64,000 bases of DNA from Owenia fusiformis (lineage: Eukaryota > Annelida > Polychaeta > Sabellida > Oweniidae). Shown in pieces: positions 47,541 to 58,936 of this stretch (position 1 is the first letter of the stretch; the number at the start of each line of letters is the position of its first letter). A program made the position numbers and the translations under genes. Below the pieces are notes generated by a model. The model saw nothing but the letters and a program-made list of their open reading frames with translations, was not told where the DNA came from and did no database searches. The stretch is from NCBI GenBank assembly GCA_903813345.2, contig CAIIXF020000003.1:25871248-25935247 (forward strand), written 5' to 3'.

Positions 47541-47617
47541 TTAAATTGGGATGGCTTGATCCAATAAAGGATGTCGCCACTAGTACATAGAGAACGCAGG
47601 ATAAACATCTAATGATT

Positions 47618-48217
47618 CAGGGCGTCAAATAAGTCTGTTCTCCCCCCTTGACTCTTTTATTTCTTAAGTTATCATACTTTTCCATATATCATTTTAAAGC
47701 TTATTGAAAATACTGATCACTCTAAGAAAATTAATAATGAACTCTTCCTAATAGAATTGCTACAATGTTTCTTGAAAGGATGTAGTTGACCATTGATTGC
47801 GTCAAAAAGAGTAAAATTACCAGGATGATGAACGAATGGTGAAAAGTTGATACTGCGATTATTTAGGACAGGGTCGAAAAAGCTAAACCAGAGGAGAAAC
47901 TTCATAGCCATGATACATTGCTCAAATGCATCAAGAAAGCTTTTAGAAACAACACCCCTGTTTGTGAACATTTTTGAATCATATCCTTGTAGGATCGAGA
48001 CTGTCCAAGCTGCTTTGGGTAAACATATTAAGAATGTGAAATAGGAACATCACTAAAAATGCCCTTAAAAGTTTGGAATTTAACCAATCTCTCTGAAATT
48101 TGGTGTGTGATCAGCAAATTAAATTCCCTTTAAAATGTTTAAAATGGCATATAAAAACACTGTGTTATTTCTAAATTTAAAAATTTAGGGGGGAGAACAG
48201 ACTTATTTAACGCCCTG
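47618..48217. mobile_element. 600-bp MITE (CAGGGCGTCAAATAAG ends)
   Basis: Left CAGGGCGTCAAATAAGTCTG then TTCTCCCCCC; right GGGGGGAGAACAGACTTATT then TAACGCCCTG. TIR about 31 bp with one mismatch. Flanks contain ATGAT on both sides one base out, so the TSD is uncertain. Interior sequence CATATATCATTTTAAAGCTTA also occurs near 53855, linking it to the partial element there. No transposase. Confidence 0.8.
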
Positions 48218-49094
48218 TATGATCGAAAAGCAATTTATAGCTGAGAAATAACCATTCTGATACTCATAGCATCTTTCTGTTTCACCTGAAACATCATCTC
48301 AGGGCTGAGAAGATTTGAGATGTCATGGTTTTTCATGATGAGTAATAACTGAAATCGCGAAGTAATGGGCATTAGTAAAGGTCATATATTCGATGAATCA
48401 TAAAATCAACGTGTAATGTAGTTATATTCTTTGTAATATGGCTCTCTCCAAAACTGAAGGAAATAAAGAATCATTCCAAACATTGATTTCCTTGTTCTTT
48501 TATTGTGATGTCATTTATTAAACGTCTGATCATCTTCGAATTCCATGTTATAATTGTATGTATATGTACTATTCTACACTCACAAGTTTGGGTTGAACTA
48601 AAGAATATAACAAAATATATATTTTCTGACATTAAGATCGATTTGCGTGTTAAATCATTATTATACTGTCCCATTCCATGCTCATTTTCTGATCAGTCCA
48701 GGCCAATCACATCAAAATGTAGTCTTATGATCCCACAGTGAAGCAACATTATGATCCCAATATTATTTCTTACTTATTCAATGGGGTGTCATTTAACGCC
48801 CTTGTTGTCTGTCTGAAAATACCCCTCCCATTCTGTATGCACTGACTAATTATTGGGACAAAGAGAGTGAGAGCGTTTGATGTTTCTTCATCTTGGTGCA
48901 AGAAAACTCGACTATTTATTTCGATGCACGTGCCTCTTCTTAGTACCTGGTTCTGTCTGTTACTTCGTCATGTGTTACTGATCATATATTCCCCGAAGAA
49001 CACATTGGTCAAAATATCCATGACTTCCAAATACATTGTTATTGTTAAAAATTGAATATATTGGCACAGCTATCTTTATATCTTACCTATTATG
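48218..49094. other. Unassigned DNA inside the 12.2-kb block
   Basis: No exon, array or element recognised. Small open frames on both strands overlap and lack motifs. Confidence 0.3.
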
Positions 49095-49255
49095 CAGGGT
49101 GTCCCAGAACTCATGAGAATCTTTTGGGAGGTTTAATACATGCCTGAAAACCACCTAGAAACATTTTCCTCAATTCATGTTTAACCAGTTTGACAAGTAA
49201 ATCTACCGTTTAACTTACACCTCTCATACATTCCCATGAGCTGTGGGACACCCTG
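49095..49255. mobile_element. 161-bp Tc1/mariner-type MITE
   Basis: CAGGGTGTCCCAGAACTCAT and its inverse ATGAGCTGTGGGACACCCTG form 20-bp ends with one or two mismatches; TA follows the right end. These ends are typical of very small Tc1/mariner-derived elements. Confidence 0.75.
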
Positions 49256-50315
49256 TACCTTTAATTTATAAAGCGATATTAACTGGCCTGTAAAGAATGA
49301 TTCAATTATTATGTACGTACAGTGACATCTTTCTATAGTGAGCCGTACTACATCTACACGACATAATCGTATAGAAATTTCAAAAATATTCTACGTTTAG
49401 AATTGTACAAGATATACACTACACGTCAATTAACAGCGTTTAAAAACGTACACGTTTTTATATACATGCATTTGTAAACCTTAACCAGAAATATCCCCAG
49501 GAAATGAATTCTTATTTTATACACATCGACTTTAAGCGTCGTATACGATTTATAAAGGTCACGTTATCAACAACGAGTAAAGTTTTTGTAAAATCGTATA
49601 CGATTTTACGATTTAGACTCGAAAATCGTATCGAAAAGGTTTTGAGACATAAATATTCACATGACCCCTTCGATATTGCAAACGTACATTCTTAATTATT
49701 TGCGAAAAAACAAACAATGAAAACGTGATTATATCAAATTCCCGGGACAGTTGTAGTCTTCCATACAAGCAAATGCGTCTGGCAAATAAACATGCCAATA
49801 TGAATGATAAATGTGACATACATTAACAGAAAAATAGGGTTTTGGAATTATATCAATCAGTCCGGGTAAGTCGAACATACACGTTCGTTTGTTCAATGAA
49901 TACACAGATTGTAACACTGGTTTTAATTTGCTGCCAGCTAAGACGTAATTTTCGTGTGCTTGACGCGTTCAAAATCATTTTTGACACAGTTCAAAATGAA
50001 TTTTTGACGGCGTTAGAAGTTATTTTTAACAGCGTTAAAGCAATTTTAACGGCGTATATAATCGTATGAAATCATCTTTGACGGCGTTAAAAGTAATTCT
50101 CAACGGCGTATATATAATTCAATCATTCATTTAAACTATTTATATTATTCTGAAGTTAACATTTTACATTTGTGAATGAATGTTGTTTCAGCCAAGTCCT
50201 ATCATGGTAACCAAGGTAGGTATTAGTAAAATCCTCGTTTTGAGGTCTATGTCTATGAAGTTTATGTACTTATGCGTATATAACTAGAGCTTGGTCATCT
50301 TACCATCGAACTTAC

Positions 50316-50436
50316 CTGTTCACTGCCAGCCCGCTTATAGACCAGAATGCACACTGACAACTAAGAAAACAAACAGCTCCTAGAAATTCACATAACTTGA
50401 CTCTATGGTAGAAGTACGCCTCTCCTTCTACTACAC
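50316..50436 (-). CDS. GPCR copy A, exon 3 (TM3)
   Basis: A 121-bp exon, acceptor TATTGTTATAG, donor GTAAG, encoding VVEGEAYFYHRVKLCEF then FWSISGLAVNR with the Arg codon completed by exon 4. It contains the disulfide Cys and the NR of the DRY-equivalent. Differences from copy B are conservative (for example CFLSCQC against CALSCPC). The following intron is 15.4 kb because of the 12.2-kb block. Confidence 0.88.
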
Positions 50437-50779
50437 CTATAACAATACAGAATTACATTACTATCATCGTGGGCCTAATTTAAACTATCCTCACTTGGAG
50501 AGTAATTGCTATGAGTTTGTCATATGCATCTGATCATATGATTTTATTTCTAAACGAAACCCATTTGCTTTCAAATTCATTTGACAAGTTATTGTATTCT
50601 CCGACCGACAAAGAATACACTGAGGTTGTCCGCACTATCAGAAAAAATGAAAAATTGCCAGTTAAGGCAACATAATTCAATTGTAATCATTAATCGTGAA
50701 TATTACAAAATATTCTTATAATGTTGATATTTTTTTAAACTAGATAACAACAACTCCACGGAGTAGCAAATCCCACCGA

Positions 50780-51345
50780 ACAAAACATGTTTTGATAAAT
50801 AGCGGGCAACTTGAAAAATATCTTCTAAAGAGCTCCTTTGTCCCGAGGCATCAGCGTATAAAATTTTAACCAAATCTGTCAACTGGTATTTGGGTTATCA
50901 ATTGAAAGATTATATTTTAATGGGAAATGATGGCCATTTTGATAAATGTTGTCATCTTGACAATTCTTCTTGAACAGAGCTCATTTTATAAAAATTAGCT
51001 GAAATCTTTAGAACTCCTTATAGAGCTGAGGTCTTGCGTGGTTCAGCATCGTCATATAAATTTGAACCAAAACCGTCCAATGATATTTGAGTTATCAAAG
51101 ATTACGTTATTTTACGAAGAGCGGTGGCCATTTTGTATTTTGCTTCCATTTTTAAAATTCCTTCTTGAGCAGAGCTCCTGTATTCCTAGGCATCAATATA
51201 TAGAATTGGAACCAAATCCATACACTGGTATTTGAGTTATCAAATGTTACGTTTTCTACGAAAAATGATGACCATTTTGAAATTCGACGGCCATCTTAAT
51301 TATGTCTTCTCGAGTAAAGCTCCTTTGTCTTTAGTCATTAGCAGG
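50780..51345. repeat. Intronic satellite, GPCR copy A
   Basis: Three to four units of the family at 22010-22800, with AGAGCTCC boxes at about 50828, 50974, 51171 and 51316, and GGTGGCCATTTTG words. Unit number differs from copy B, showing expansion or contraction since duplication. Confidence 0.75.
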
Positions 51346-51347
51346 TA

Positions 51348-52968
51348 AAAAGAGGGGGAAAGTATCGCAACAGATTTCAGACAGTCATATGTTGGATTTT
51401 GACTATTTTCTGAGGATTTAAACAGGTGCATATGTTAGGCCGACGCGTTACTTCCAAGAAAAGCACTCATAGAGATGATAAAATAATTTCGACCTTGAGA
51501 CAGGGAAGAAACAACCCACATACATGTTTTTTTAATGTTGTCCTGATTTTCACCCCCTTCCACCCCTGCTTTTTCAATTTTTGTTGAAATCAACATGTAT
51601 CAATATGCGTTTCGACACACAATTTCCTCAGGGTTAAAGGTATCCACTGGTAACCAAAATTAGCTGGAATAAATGGATCGCATGATTTTTCCCTATGGGA
51701 AAATAACATTGGAAATATCGTTTTCAACTTTCCCTAAGATGAATTATAATAATGTTTATTTCAAAACTTCTAAGGCCACAGGCCTCCTAGTTACAGTTAA
51801 TTTTCATACAATTTTAGACAGTGATAAGCAAAACAACTTAAATTACAAATTAATTTTTCATTTTCAGTTGACATTAACTGTATAAATTTTACCATATCTG
51901 GTCTATAACAATAATAATCTGGCAAATACATTTTTCTTAGAGATCTGAATTTCTCACATATCATAACCATGTGGTACTCATCTCCAATAATATTAACATT
52001 TGCTGCTAAACAGAACTTACAAAACCGTAGTTCCCTGGGCACATTATTTCTTCGACCCATTTCAATTTCTAATGAATGATTACTACATCTCAATCGAGTT
52101 AGAGCAACACATTTTACACATTTTGACATATATATTGTACATAATGGGTATCGTCCACATTCCCCTAGAACTGCCTCATTTGTTGTTTGTGATGCAACTT
52201 TAAGAAATGATTAACAAAATTTTCTTTGAACCTTTTCCACTTGGTCGTAAACTTTAAAACCCCATATTTCTGAGCCATATGTTAAAATAGGAAGCGTCAG
52301 AGAATCGAAAAGTCTGAATCCCATTTCAAATGATAATGAGCCACCTAATTTTGAGATTTGGTTTATGACATGTAGTGACTTTCCATCTTGATTGGCTAGT
52401 GTTTTGGTTGCGACTGACCAGTTTAACCTAGAAGAAATCATTAAACCCAGATATTTGTAATAAGAAACTATTTCAACATTTTTACCCTTGTATAGCCATT
52501 TTTCATCCTTTTTAACAATACCACCATTTCTAAATACAATGATTTTAGTTTTCGAAAGGTTCACATTCATGCCAAATTTATCACAAAATTCTGATAGTAT
52601 ATTTAGCTGATTTTGCATATTTTCAACAGTATGATTTAAAAGACCAATGTCATCTGCGTATAAAAGTATATGTACATTATGAATTATTTATTCCTTTAAA
52701 GGGGTTAACCATGTGTCAAAACGCAACATTTTGATGCAACAAAAATTGAAAAAGTTAGCAGGGGTGGAATGAAGAGGTTAAAATCATGACAACATTTCAT
52801 TGTCTCACAGACGAAATTATTATCTCTATGAGTGCTTGTCCTGGAGATAATATATTGGCCTAACATATGCACCTGTTTGAATCCTCAGAAAAGCCAAAAT
52901 TCAACATATGACTGTCAGAAATCTGTAAGTTTCGATACTTTCCCTCCTCCTTTCAACAAAACTCGCCA
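51348..52968. mobile_element. Foldback element, copy A, interrupted by a LINE
   Basis: Same foldback as 22808-23425 (AAAGAGGGGGAAAGTATCGC and inverse at the right). Its centre is split by the 931-bp LINE fragment at 51748-52678. Without that it would be about 680 bp. Confidence 0.75.
51748..52678 (-). mobile_element. 5'-truncated LINE fragment, 9-bp TSD ATGAATTAT
   Basis: Minus-strand insertion flanked by ATGAATTAT (51739-51747 and 52679-52687), absent in copy B. It encodes the end of an RT/ORF2: FGMNVNLSKTKIIVFRNGG, YYKYLGLMIS, LTLPILTYGSEIWGF (52211-52618), then after a frame break LTRLRCSNHSLEIEMGR and CKFC...GDEYHMVMICEKF (51797-52129), the typical ORF2 tail. The 3' end carries AATAAACATTATT. 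Classic target-primed, truncated insertion; recently inserted relative to the duplication. Confidence 0.9.
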
Positions 52969-53090
52969 ACAAGTATTAAGTTTTTGGACCTAACATTTTT
53001 GACGAAAAATGGCGGCCATTTTGAATTGAGCTGGCATATTTCAATTTTTTTTATATTGATGAATTAGTTTAGGTACAGGATTTGCTTTAC

Positions 53091-53181
53091 CTGCAATGCC
53101 GAAAGGCAGTACGCATCCAGCAACCAGTATATCAGCAGTGGCCAATGACACTAAGAACATGTTCTCGGGAACTCGTAACAC
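53091..53181 (-). CDS. GPCR copy A, exon 2 (TM2)
   Basis: A 91-bp exon, acceptor TTATATTTCAG, donor GTAAAGC, encoding [20 protein letters not shown] and [11 protein letters not shown]. Ala-to-Thr relative to copy B before the conserved Asp. Joins exon 3 in frame through a split Gly codon. The expected exon 1 was not found between here and 64000; it may lie outside the window. Confidence 0.87.
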
Positions 53182-53267
53182 CTGAAATATAAGGTATTCT
53201 TACATCCTTCGTAAATCAAGATTATTTCTACTTGGTAGTAAAGCCTGTACTTGCATCTAGTCTATTT

Positions 53268-53752
53268 CATCGAAACCAGCCATAGTTTTCTCCTGATGAC
53301 CATTGTGAATTGTTGTGTATTATGGATTATGATGACGGCCTTGCGGAAGGATGTTGACCCTTTGAATTGACTATGGACTTCGAGACTGGATTTTATCCAT
53401 CCCATATCATTTATGAGTACTAGTACTAGTATCTACAACTATTTTTGGTGTTATGAGTATTGGCTTACAATTTATTCAATTGTTCTTCAACATGTACTAT
53501 TCTAGTATTGTAATGGCTTCAGTATGAATGAAATGTCCCTTGGTGTTCTGGTCCTGGATTGTGATATTGGTTCTTGGAGGGGGAGGGGGATGTTAGACAT
53601 TGTTTCTTTTCACGTTAGATCATGGTTTTGGGATATATAGGGTCTACTTTTCTTATGACAGATTTACACTTACAGTTTGCTTTTCTTGTTGAGTTTCTTT
53701 AAGGTTTTTAGTCACCCTTCCCTTTGGCATTTGTGGTTATATACAGTATTCA
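53268..53752. mobile_element. 485-bp insertion, possibly an LTR-retrotransposon 3' end
   Basis: Relative to copy B intron 1 (tctatttcagaatattt), copy A has 485 extra bases. The insert contains a purine-rich run GGAGGGGGAGGGGGA directly followed by TGTTAGACATTG, which looks like a polypurine tract and LTR start; the insert ends in CA. TTCA-like bases flank both sides. The identification is an inference. Confidence 0.4.
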
Positions 53753-53789
53753 GAATATTTTTGGCTCATATCATTTCTGGTCATGTCTA

Positions 53790-54158
53790 CTGGGTGTCCC
53801 GAAAGTATGCCCCCCCCCTAGGCAGGCATATTCCAGTCTCCTCATAGTATGTGTCATATATCATTTTAAAGCTTATCCAAAGTTACCAAGTATCATGGTT
53901 TAACTCCCAAATGGGAAAAAGTTACAGGCATTTCAAAATTTAGTGTTTGGTCAAAATTAAGTTCAATTTTCATCAAATCACTAGTCAATGTTTTCTCCCG
54001 GGCCATCTTAACAGCAGCAATTCTTTTCGGGTCGGATGGATATTGAGTTGGAAAAAGAGAATGGTGAGGGTAGAAACTCTAAGGAAACTCTTCTAAAGTC
54101 CCTTAACAGGTTTTAAGAGGGTTATAAAATTCCAAACCCCTATTTTAAGGGCTTTTAA
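53790..54158. mobile_element. Partial mariner-like MITE (TGGGTGTCCCGAAAG end)
   Basis: The left end CTGGGTGTCCCGAAAGTATG fits Tc1/mariner-type termini, and the next 90 bp share CATATATCATTTTAAAGCTTA with the MITE at 47618-48217. No matching right end is seen before the long-TIR element. The nested piggyBac-like element lies inside. Confidence 0.4.
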
Positions 54159-54475
54159 CCCTTTCACGACGATGGGCTCCATATGGAGCCCTATTATGTA
54201 ATACCTTTCAGGACGATAGGCTCCTTTTGGCACCATAATTTTTATTTATATACATCGATGAAATGATAATATCTCCAGTTCTATTCAGTATTTTTACACC
54301 AAATTTTGACAAGTTGTTCTAATACGATAGTCCTTACTAAAAAATGTATTTCAGTGATAAAATTCAAGGTATAGGTCCCTGGGCATAGGTAATTTTCAGT
54401 TTTCCCCTAAAAACTGCTCTTACTTATCCGTCACCTGGGCCAACATTTTCCTCTTATATTCACGTCGGGAAAGGG
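54159..54475. mobile_element. 317-bp piggyBac-like MITE, TTAA target
   Basis: CCCTTTCACGACGATGGGCT at the left and CACGTCGGGAAAGGG at the right, flanked by TTAA (54155-54158 and 54476-54479). CCCTTT ends and a TTAA duplication are diagnostic of piggyBac. Internally GGCTCCATATGGAGCC is a perfect palindrome. Confidence 0.82.
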
Positions 54476-56983
54476 TTAAGGTCATATCTGAAAATAATTG
54501 CTGCTGTTAACATTGCCAAGTCCTTCAATGACTATTGCGCTATACATTTATTATGATGGAACGGGGATATTTTTAGTCCTTCTCAAAATTCTTTTCGTTC
54601 GTTAACACATTTTATCTCGGAAAGTTAGAGTCATTCTCAGGTATCTATTTTCCTACTGTTCCGACATTTCAAATTGATATCCAATAGAATATTTTGATAA
54701 ATAGATATCTAGTTAGATCATTAGATGAAGATTATCAGAGTCAACAGAGGAATGTTTTGGCTATGTGATTCTAGAAATACAAAAGTATAGTACAAAAAGC
54801 TACTAACAGGATCTTAAGAGGTTCTGGACAAATCATTTGATTCTGGACTTGTCATATTTTTTTTTCAACGAAATCACATCCAAGGGTTGAATTTTTATTA
54901 GCTATTTAGAGAGTGAGTCCTGCCTAGTATTAATTTCAATAAAAAAGTTAAAATAGAACCCTATAGTCAATCTAATACTTACATTACATTGATAAATTAA
55001 GGCAAATCCTGAAATATTTTTAAAGTGCATTTTTTTATGAAATATTATCCAGCGAGTATTTAAATGAAACGGTCTTATTTAAATACAAATCATAACATGA
55101 TGATATATTTCATGAAACATTTTTCAATGAAATTCAATTGAAGGGTCAAGATAAAACGAGCTAATTTAGGTGAAAACCCTTACATGATGATGTGTTTTCA
55201 TAACTTCTTTCATAAAATTCCATCAAGGGGTGAAGATAAAATGATCGAATTTAAGTGATTTAAGGATCACGAGAATATGTTTTCTTTGATATTTTCTATG
55301 AAATCCCATCCAATAGTCAAGGTAAAATTTTGATTTTGATTTTGATTTGGTCACGTGTTCGAAAGATCCATATAAGGCCCATAGAACCATATAGGAACGT
55401 CATTTTGAATGTCACGTGATAGATCCATATTAGGCTTTTAGAACCATTTATGGAAAGATGAGGGGAAGCCCCCGACACCTGTTTCACGATTTTTATGCAC
55501 TTCATTATTGTACCGAAGTTTGCCGATTCGATTCGTCGTATTTCGGAATCCTGGTGACAATTTTATACTCCATTGGAGTATTTTTGACCTACTTCTTATG
55601 ACGGAAATTCCCGAACCTTGTTCGGATTAATCCGGATTTTCTGACCTACTTTATCTACCGAGATTTCACGAGTTAACATTCGTCTCATTCCGGAATCCTG
55701 GTGACAATTTTATACTCCATTGGAGTATTTTTGATCTACTTTTTCTGGATTTTGCCCTACTTATTATATCTTGACAACAAGCAAATCAAAAAGTTCGACA
55801 TGAACGGGTCTCGATCAACTAACCTAGACTATGGAAGCCAGGCACGCTAACCATGAGGCCAACGAGCTACCGATATGAAAGAACAAAAGTATTATATATT
55901 TATACCGAGCGTCAATTCAAAATGATCCTCACTTTTGTCTCCACTTAAATACGACTCGTCAGTTGTATCCAGAATAGTAGAACGCCTATGGCGCTAGTGA
56001 ATAACCAAGTCCCAGGTGAGTGGTTCGTATCCCTCCGTGATATACTATTTTTGTTTTATTAAATACGACAGAAAGGAGCAAGGTGTAGGTTGAAAACAAG
56101 ACGTTAGTTTGTTTCAAAACAGTTTGGAAACATTAATCTCTGGAACATTATTTTTTCAACACTGATACAAATTTCCCTGACATTTCCCTGACATGTCTAC
56201 CGTTTCAAAATTCCCGGTCATCTTTGGCCCTTTTAACCTAATTTTAAAATTACCTGACATTTCCAGCACTTGGAAAATCAAGTCAATTTCCCTGACATTT
56301 CCAGGTGTGTACGAACCCTGGAAATATCCCACTGGCTCGCCCTATGAATCGCTAGCACAGATTTGATTGATTAGTGTTTCAAAATGGTGGACGAAGTGTT
56401 TGATTAGATAATTTACATATTAAGCTTCTTAAAGGGGCAACAAGGCCTGTACATAGAAAATTCGAATTTTTTACATTTTCTGAATTTTTAGGGCAACATT
56501 TGGCTTTAACATCTTTTTTTATACATTTTTTCTTAAAATGTATGGATAAACAATAAAATTTCAGCATTAAGCAGTGCAAATTCAGTTCAAAGCTTCTATA
56601 AAGGGAGTCTAACTTATAGATTTTGAAAATCCGACTCGTTTAAAGAAGAATATCAGCAGCTTAAATCACGCCTTGTGATCATACAAAATGGATGGAGGGG
56701 GGGGGGAAGCGATTTCTGCAAGAAAATTCAACAAATTTGGAAGATTTATTTTTTTCAAGATAAAATTTACAACTGAATTGCCAAATGAATAGGCGCAGTG
56801 CATGGCAAAATATGTAAGGTCTTCTAGTATTTTTTGAACTGATACGCTTCTAAGATATGAGATCTATTATAAAAGGCGCATCATCATCATCATCATCAAC
56901 GTGCAAAAGTCAATGTTTTTGCTATAAATCAGGCAACAATGGTCTACACGACCTGTAATAAATAGGTATGAGGGGCGTTATTA

Positions 56984-57778
56984 GAGAATTTTCGTTATAA
57001 GTTTTTTAAAAACTTATACGTATACTTATACTTATAAACCCAATAAACAAGGTGTTTCATAATTTCCTAATTCGTCGGGAAATATCTCCTAGGACGGTAA
57101 TAAAAAGGGCCAATGGCATACCATCCGTACCCCCTTGATGTAAAGCATGTTTAGTTGTGTCATGTCATGTGTTTTCTAGAATCAAATAGGCTGATATAGC
57201 ACACGGGTTTTACAGATTTATCTACTCTCAAATATATTTTTTGTAGATGATCGTTTTGAATCACCATGTAGAAATAACGAAGGGAAAATTAGTTCAGCTA
57301 ATGAATGAGTCGAGCTATTTGATTGGATACTATGCCTATTCAGCCGATTAATTTTAATAAGCCATTCTGGTCAGTAGGTCCACACATATACTATGCGGAG
57401 ATCCAACTCTGTAAGTTTATAATCTGCGTATAAAGGCCCTTTTATACGTAAAAACTTAAAAATTGACCTTATAATTTCATGAGAACTTTGAAATGATCGA
57501 CTCGTTCGTGTAGTGATTCACTTTAAAGGGTCTTGTTTATCGTACACTACAAGGACCCGTCAACTAGCATTTAGTTTATCGTGTTCATAATCAACACTAG
57601 CAAAGGACATTGTATTCACAGTCCCTAGTTGATGATGGAGCTTGACTATATCGGGAATAGTTATGCCCCACTTGGTACAGATTATGAAAATCAATTTGAA
57701 TTGATTTTAGTTCGACAAGACCCTTTAAACTATAAGTATACGTATAAGTTTTTGAAACAACTTATAACGAAAATTCTC
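56984..57778. mobile_element. 795-bp TIR element nested in element 2, TSD TATTA
   Basis: Ends GAGAATTTTCGTTATAAG and its inverse, TIR about 47 bp including AACTTATACGTATACTTATA. TATTA flanks both sides (56979-56983, 57779-57783). Element 1 reads gataataacgcc without it (near 13375). Inside, GGGTCTTG and CTAGTTGA words are repeated in both orientations. Non-coding. Confidence 0.85.
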
Positions 57779-58823
57779 TATTATCACAACACTGACATTG
57801 CTCACTTTTTAAAGTTGTTTCAAAGCGTTATATGTAAATGGGCGTGTGGAAGGCCCGTGGGTGGCAATAAAATAACTCGAACTTCAAATTAAAATATATA
57901 TAAAATAGTATATTTCAAACTTCAATGTTTAAAATACAATGCTCTGTAATGTACAACATGAACTCTTACAACAACTACTGACAAGCCAACACCCAATGCA
58001 AACTCAGCTACATGTGAGTGAGAAAGACCATATAGGGGAACAATAGATATATAAAACTGACACAGTTTGCATAGTTGAATAACTGGTTTCAATAAAAGGT
58101 GAAAAGTGAACATGGTATTAAAAGAGTAAAACTGCAAACAACCTACTTAGGGACCTGTTATATTGAGATGAATAGGGATTGATTAATATGAACAGTAATA
58201 ATATAAAATGTGAAAATGACCATGTTACATATACAAAAAATAACCCCATTGTTACAAAATCACAAAAAGTGAAATATCTATTCTTGTATTGCATTTTCGT
58301 TCACTGGACATATTTTAATTTGCATTGCTATTAGATACATTTTAAGGGTGATATGAAAATTGAACCACAAAAACAGATGTACTTTAAGTTAAAGGGAACT
58401 TTCTACCATACCCGCCATGCTATCTGACCCGAACGAGCACCTTCTGGTGAGATTGGTAACTACCTGCTCGCATCTGCGTTATTACGCAGAGACATAAACG
58501 TATACACAAGGAAACGATAGGAGATAACCTATTTTATCTCTGTATACATTTTAACTTTAATACATCGTTGAATCGAATTTGTCCAAAGGTCTTGAAACGT
58601 AAAATACCTAAATATTTATCTTTGACCTTGGGATGACCTTGTACAAGAAACATTAATGTTGACCTCGGTTCATCTAATCATAATTCGCCAAGGGCCATAG
58701 TATCATCAAACACCAAATACCTAGACATTGATCGTTTACTTGGATTTAAATAAGGAGTATGATTTTAAAATTGGCTAGGTCGTGGTTAAGCAACAATAGT
58801 ATGTTCGAAATACCGCTGCGTAA

Positions 58824-58936
58824 TGCCTGGATCACATTTGCTGCGAGTATTTTGTTCAAAATTGAATACATTTCTGAACACAATACTCAATCGGCCGGGC
58901 GCCGTAGTGAAAATCGGAGCAAATGTGACCAAGACA
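58824..58936. mobile_element. 113-bp PIF/Harbinger-like MITE, TSD TAA
   Basis: Reverse-orientation equivalent of 11088-11200 at the same place in the second long-TIR element; TAA at 58821-58823 and 58937-58939. Confidence 0.8.

Larger units (their letters stand above)
37914..50113. mobile_element. 12.2-kb insertion block with palindromic ATCGTATACGAT words at both ends
   Basis: Present in intron 3 of copy A, absent from copy B. Left part (37960-38290) begins with ACGGCGTCAA and holds ATCGTATACGA-like words at 38057, 38105, 38160 and 38262. Right part (49340-50113) has the same words at 49365, 49540, 49590 and 49625, then five TGACGGCGTT or AACGGCGTA boxes to the edge. The outer ACGGCGTCAA and TTGACGGCGT are inverted. 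The inside contains a tyrosine-recombinase relic, TIR elements, a 77-bp array of the same words and degenerate 300-bp repeats. No intact gene. It may be one large element or several nested ones; the boundary words favour at least one outer element. Confidence 0.55.
36484..53267. repeat. GPCR locus A counterpart of the duplicated segment, split by insertions
   Basis: 36484-37913 matches 19944-20906, and 50114-53267 matches 21302-23757. The two parts are separated by the 12.2-kb block. Extra insertions in A relative to B are the MITE at 36605-37086 and the LINE at 51748-52678. Extra in B relative to A is the TIR element at 23817-25899. The unit boundaries are sharp, at tgtatctcttata on one side. 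Confidence 0.85.
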
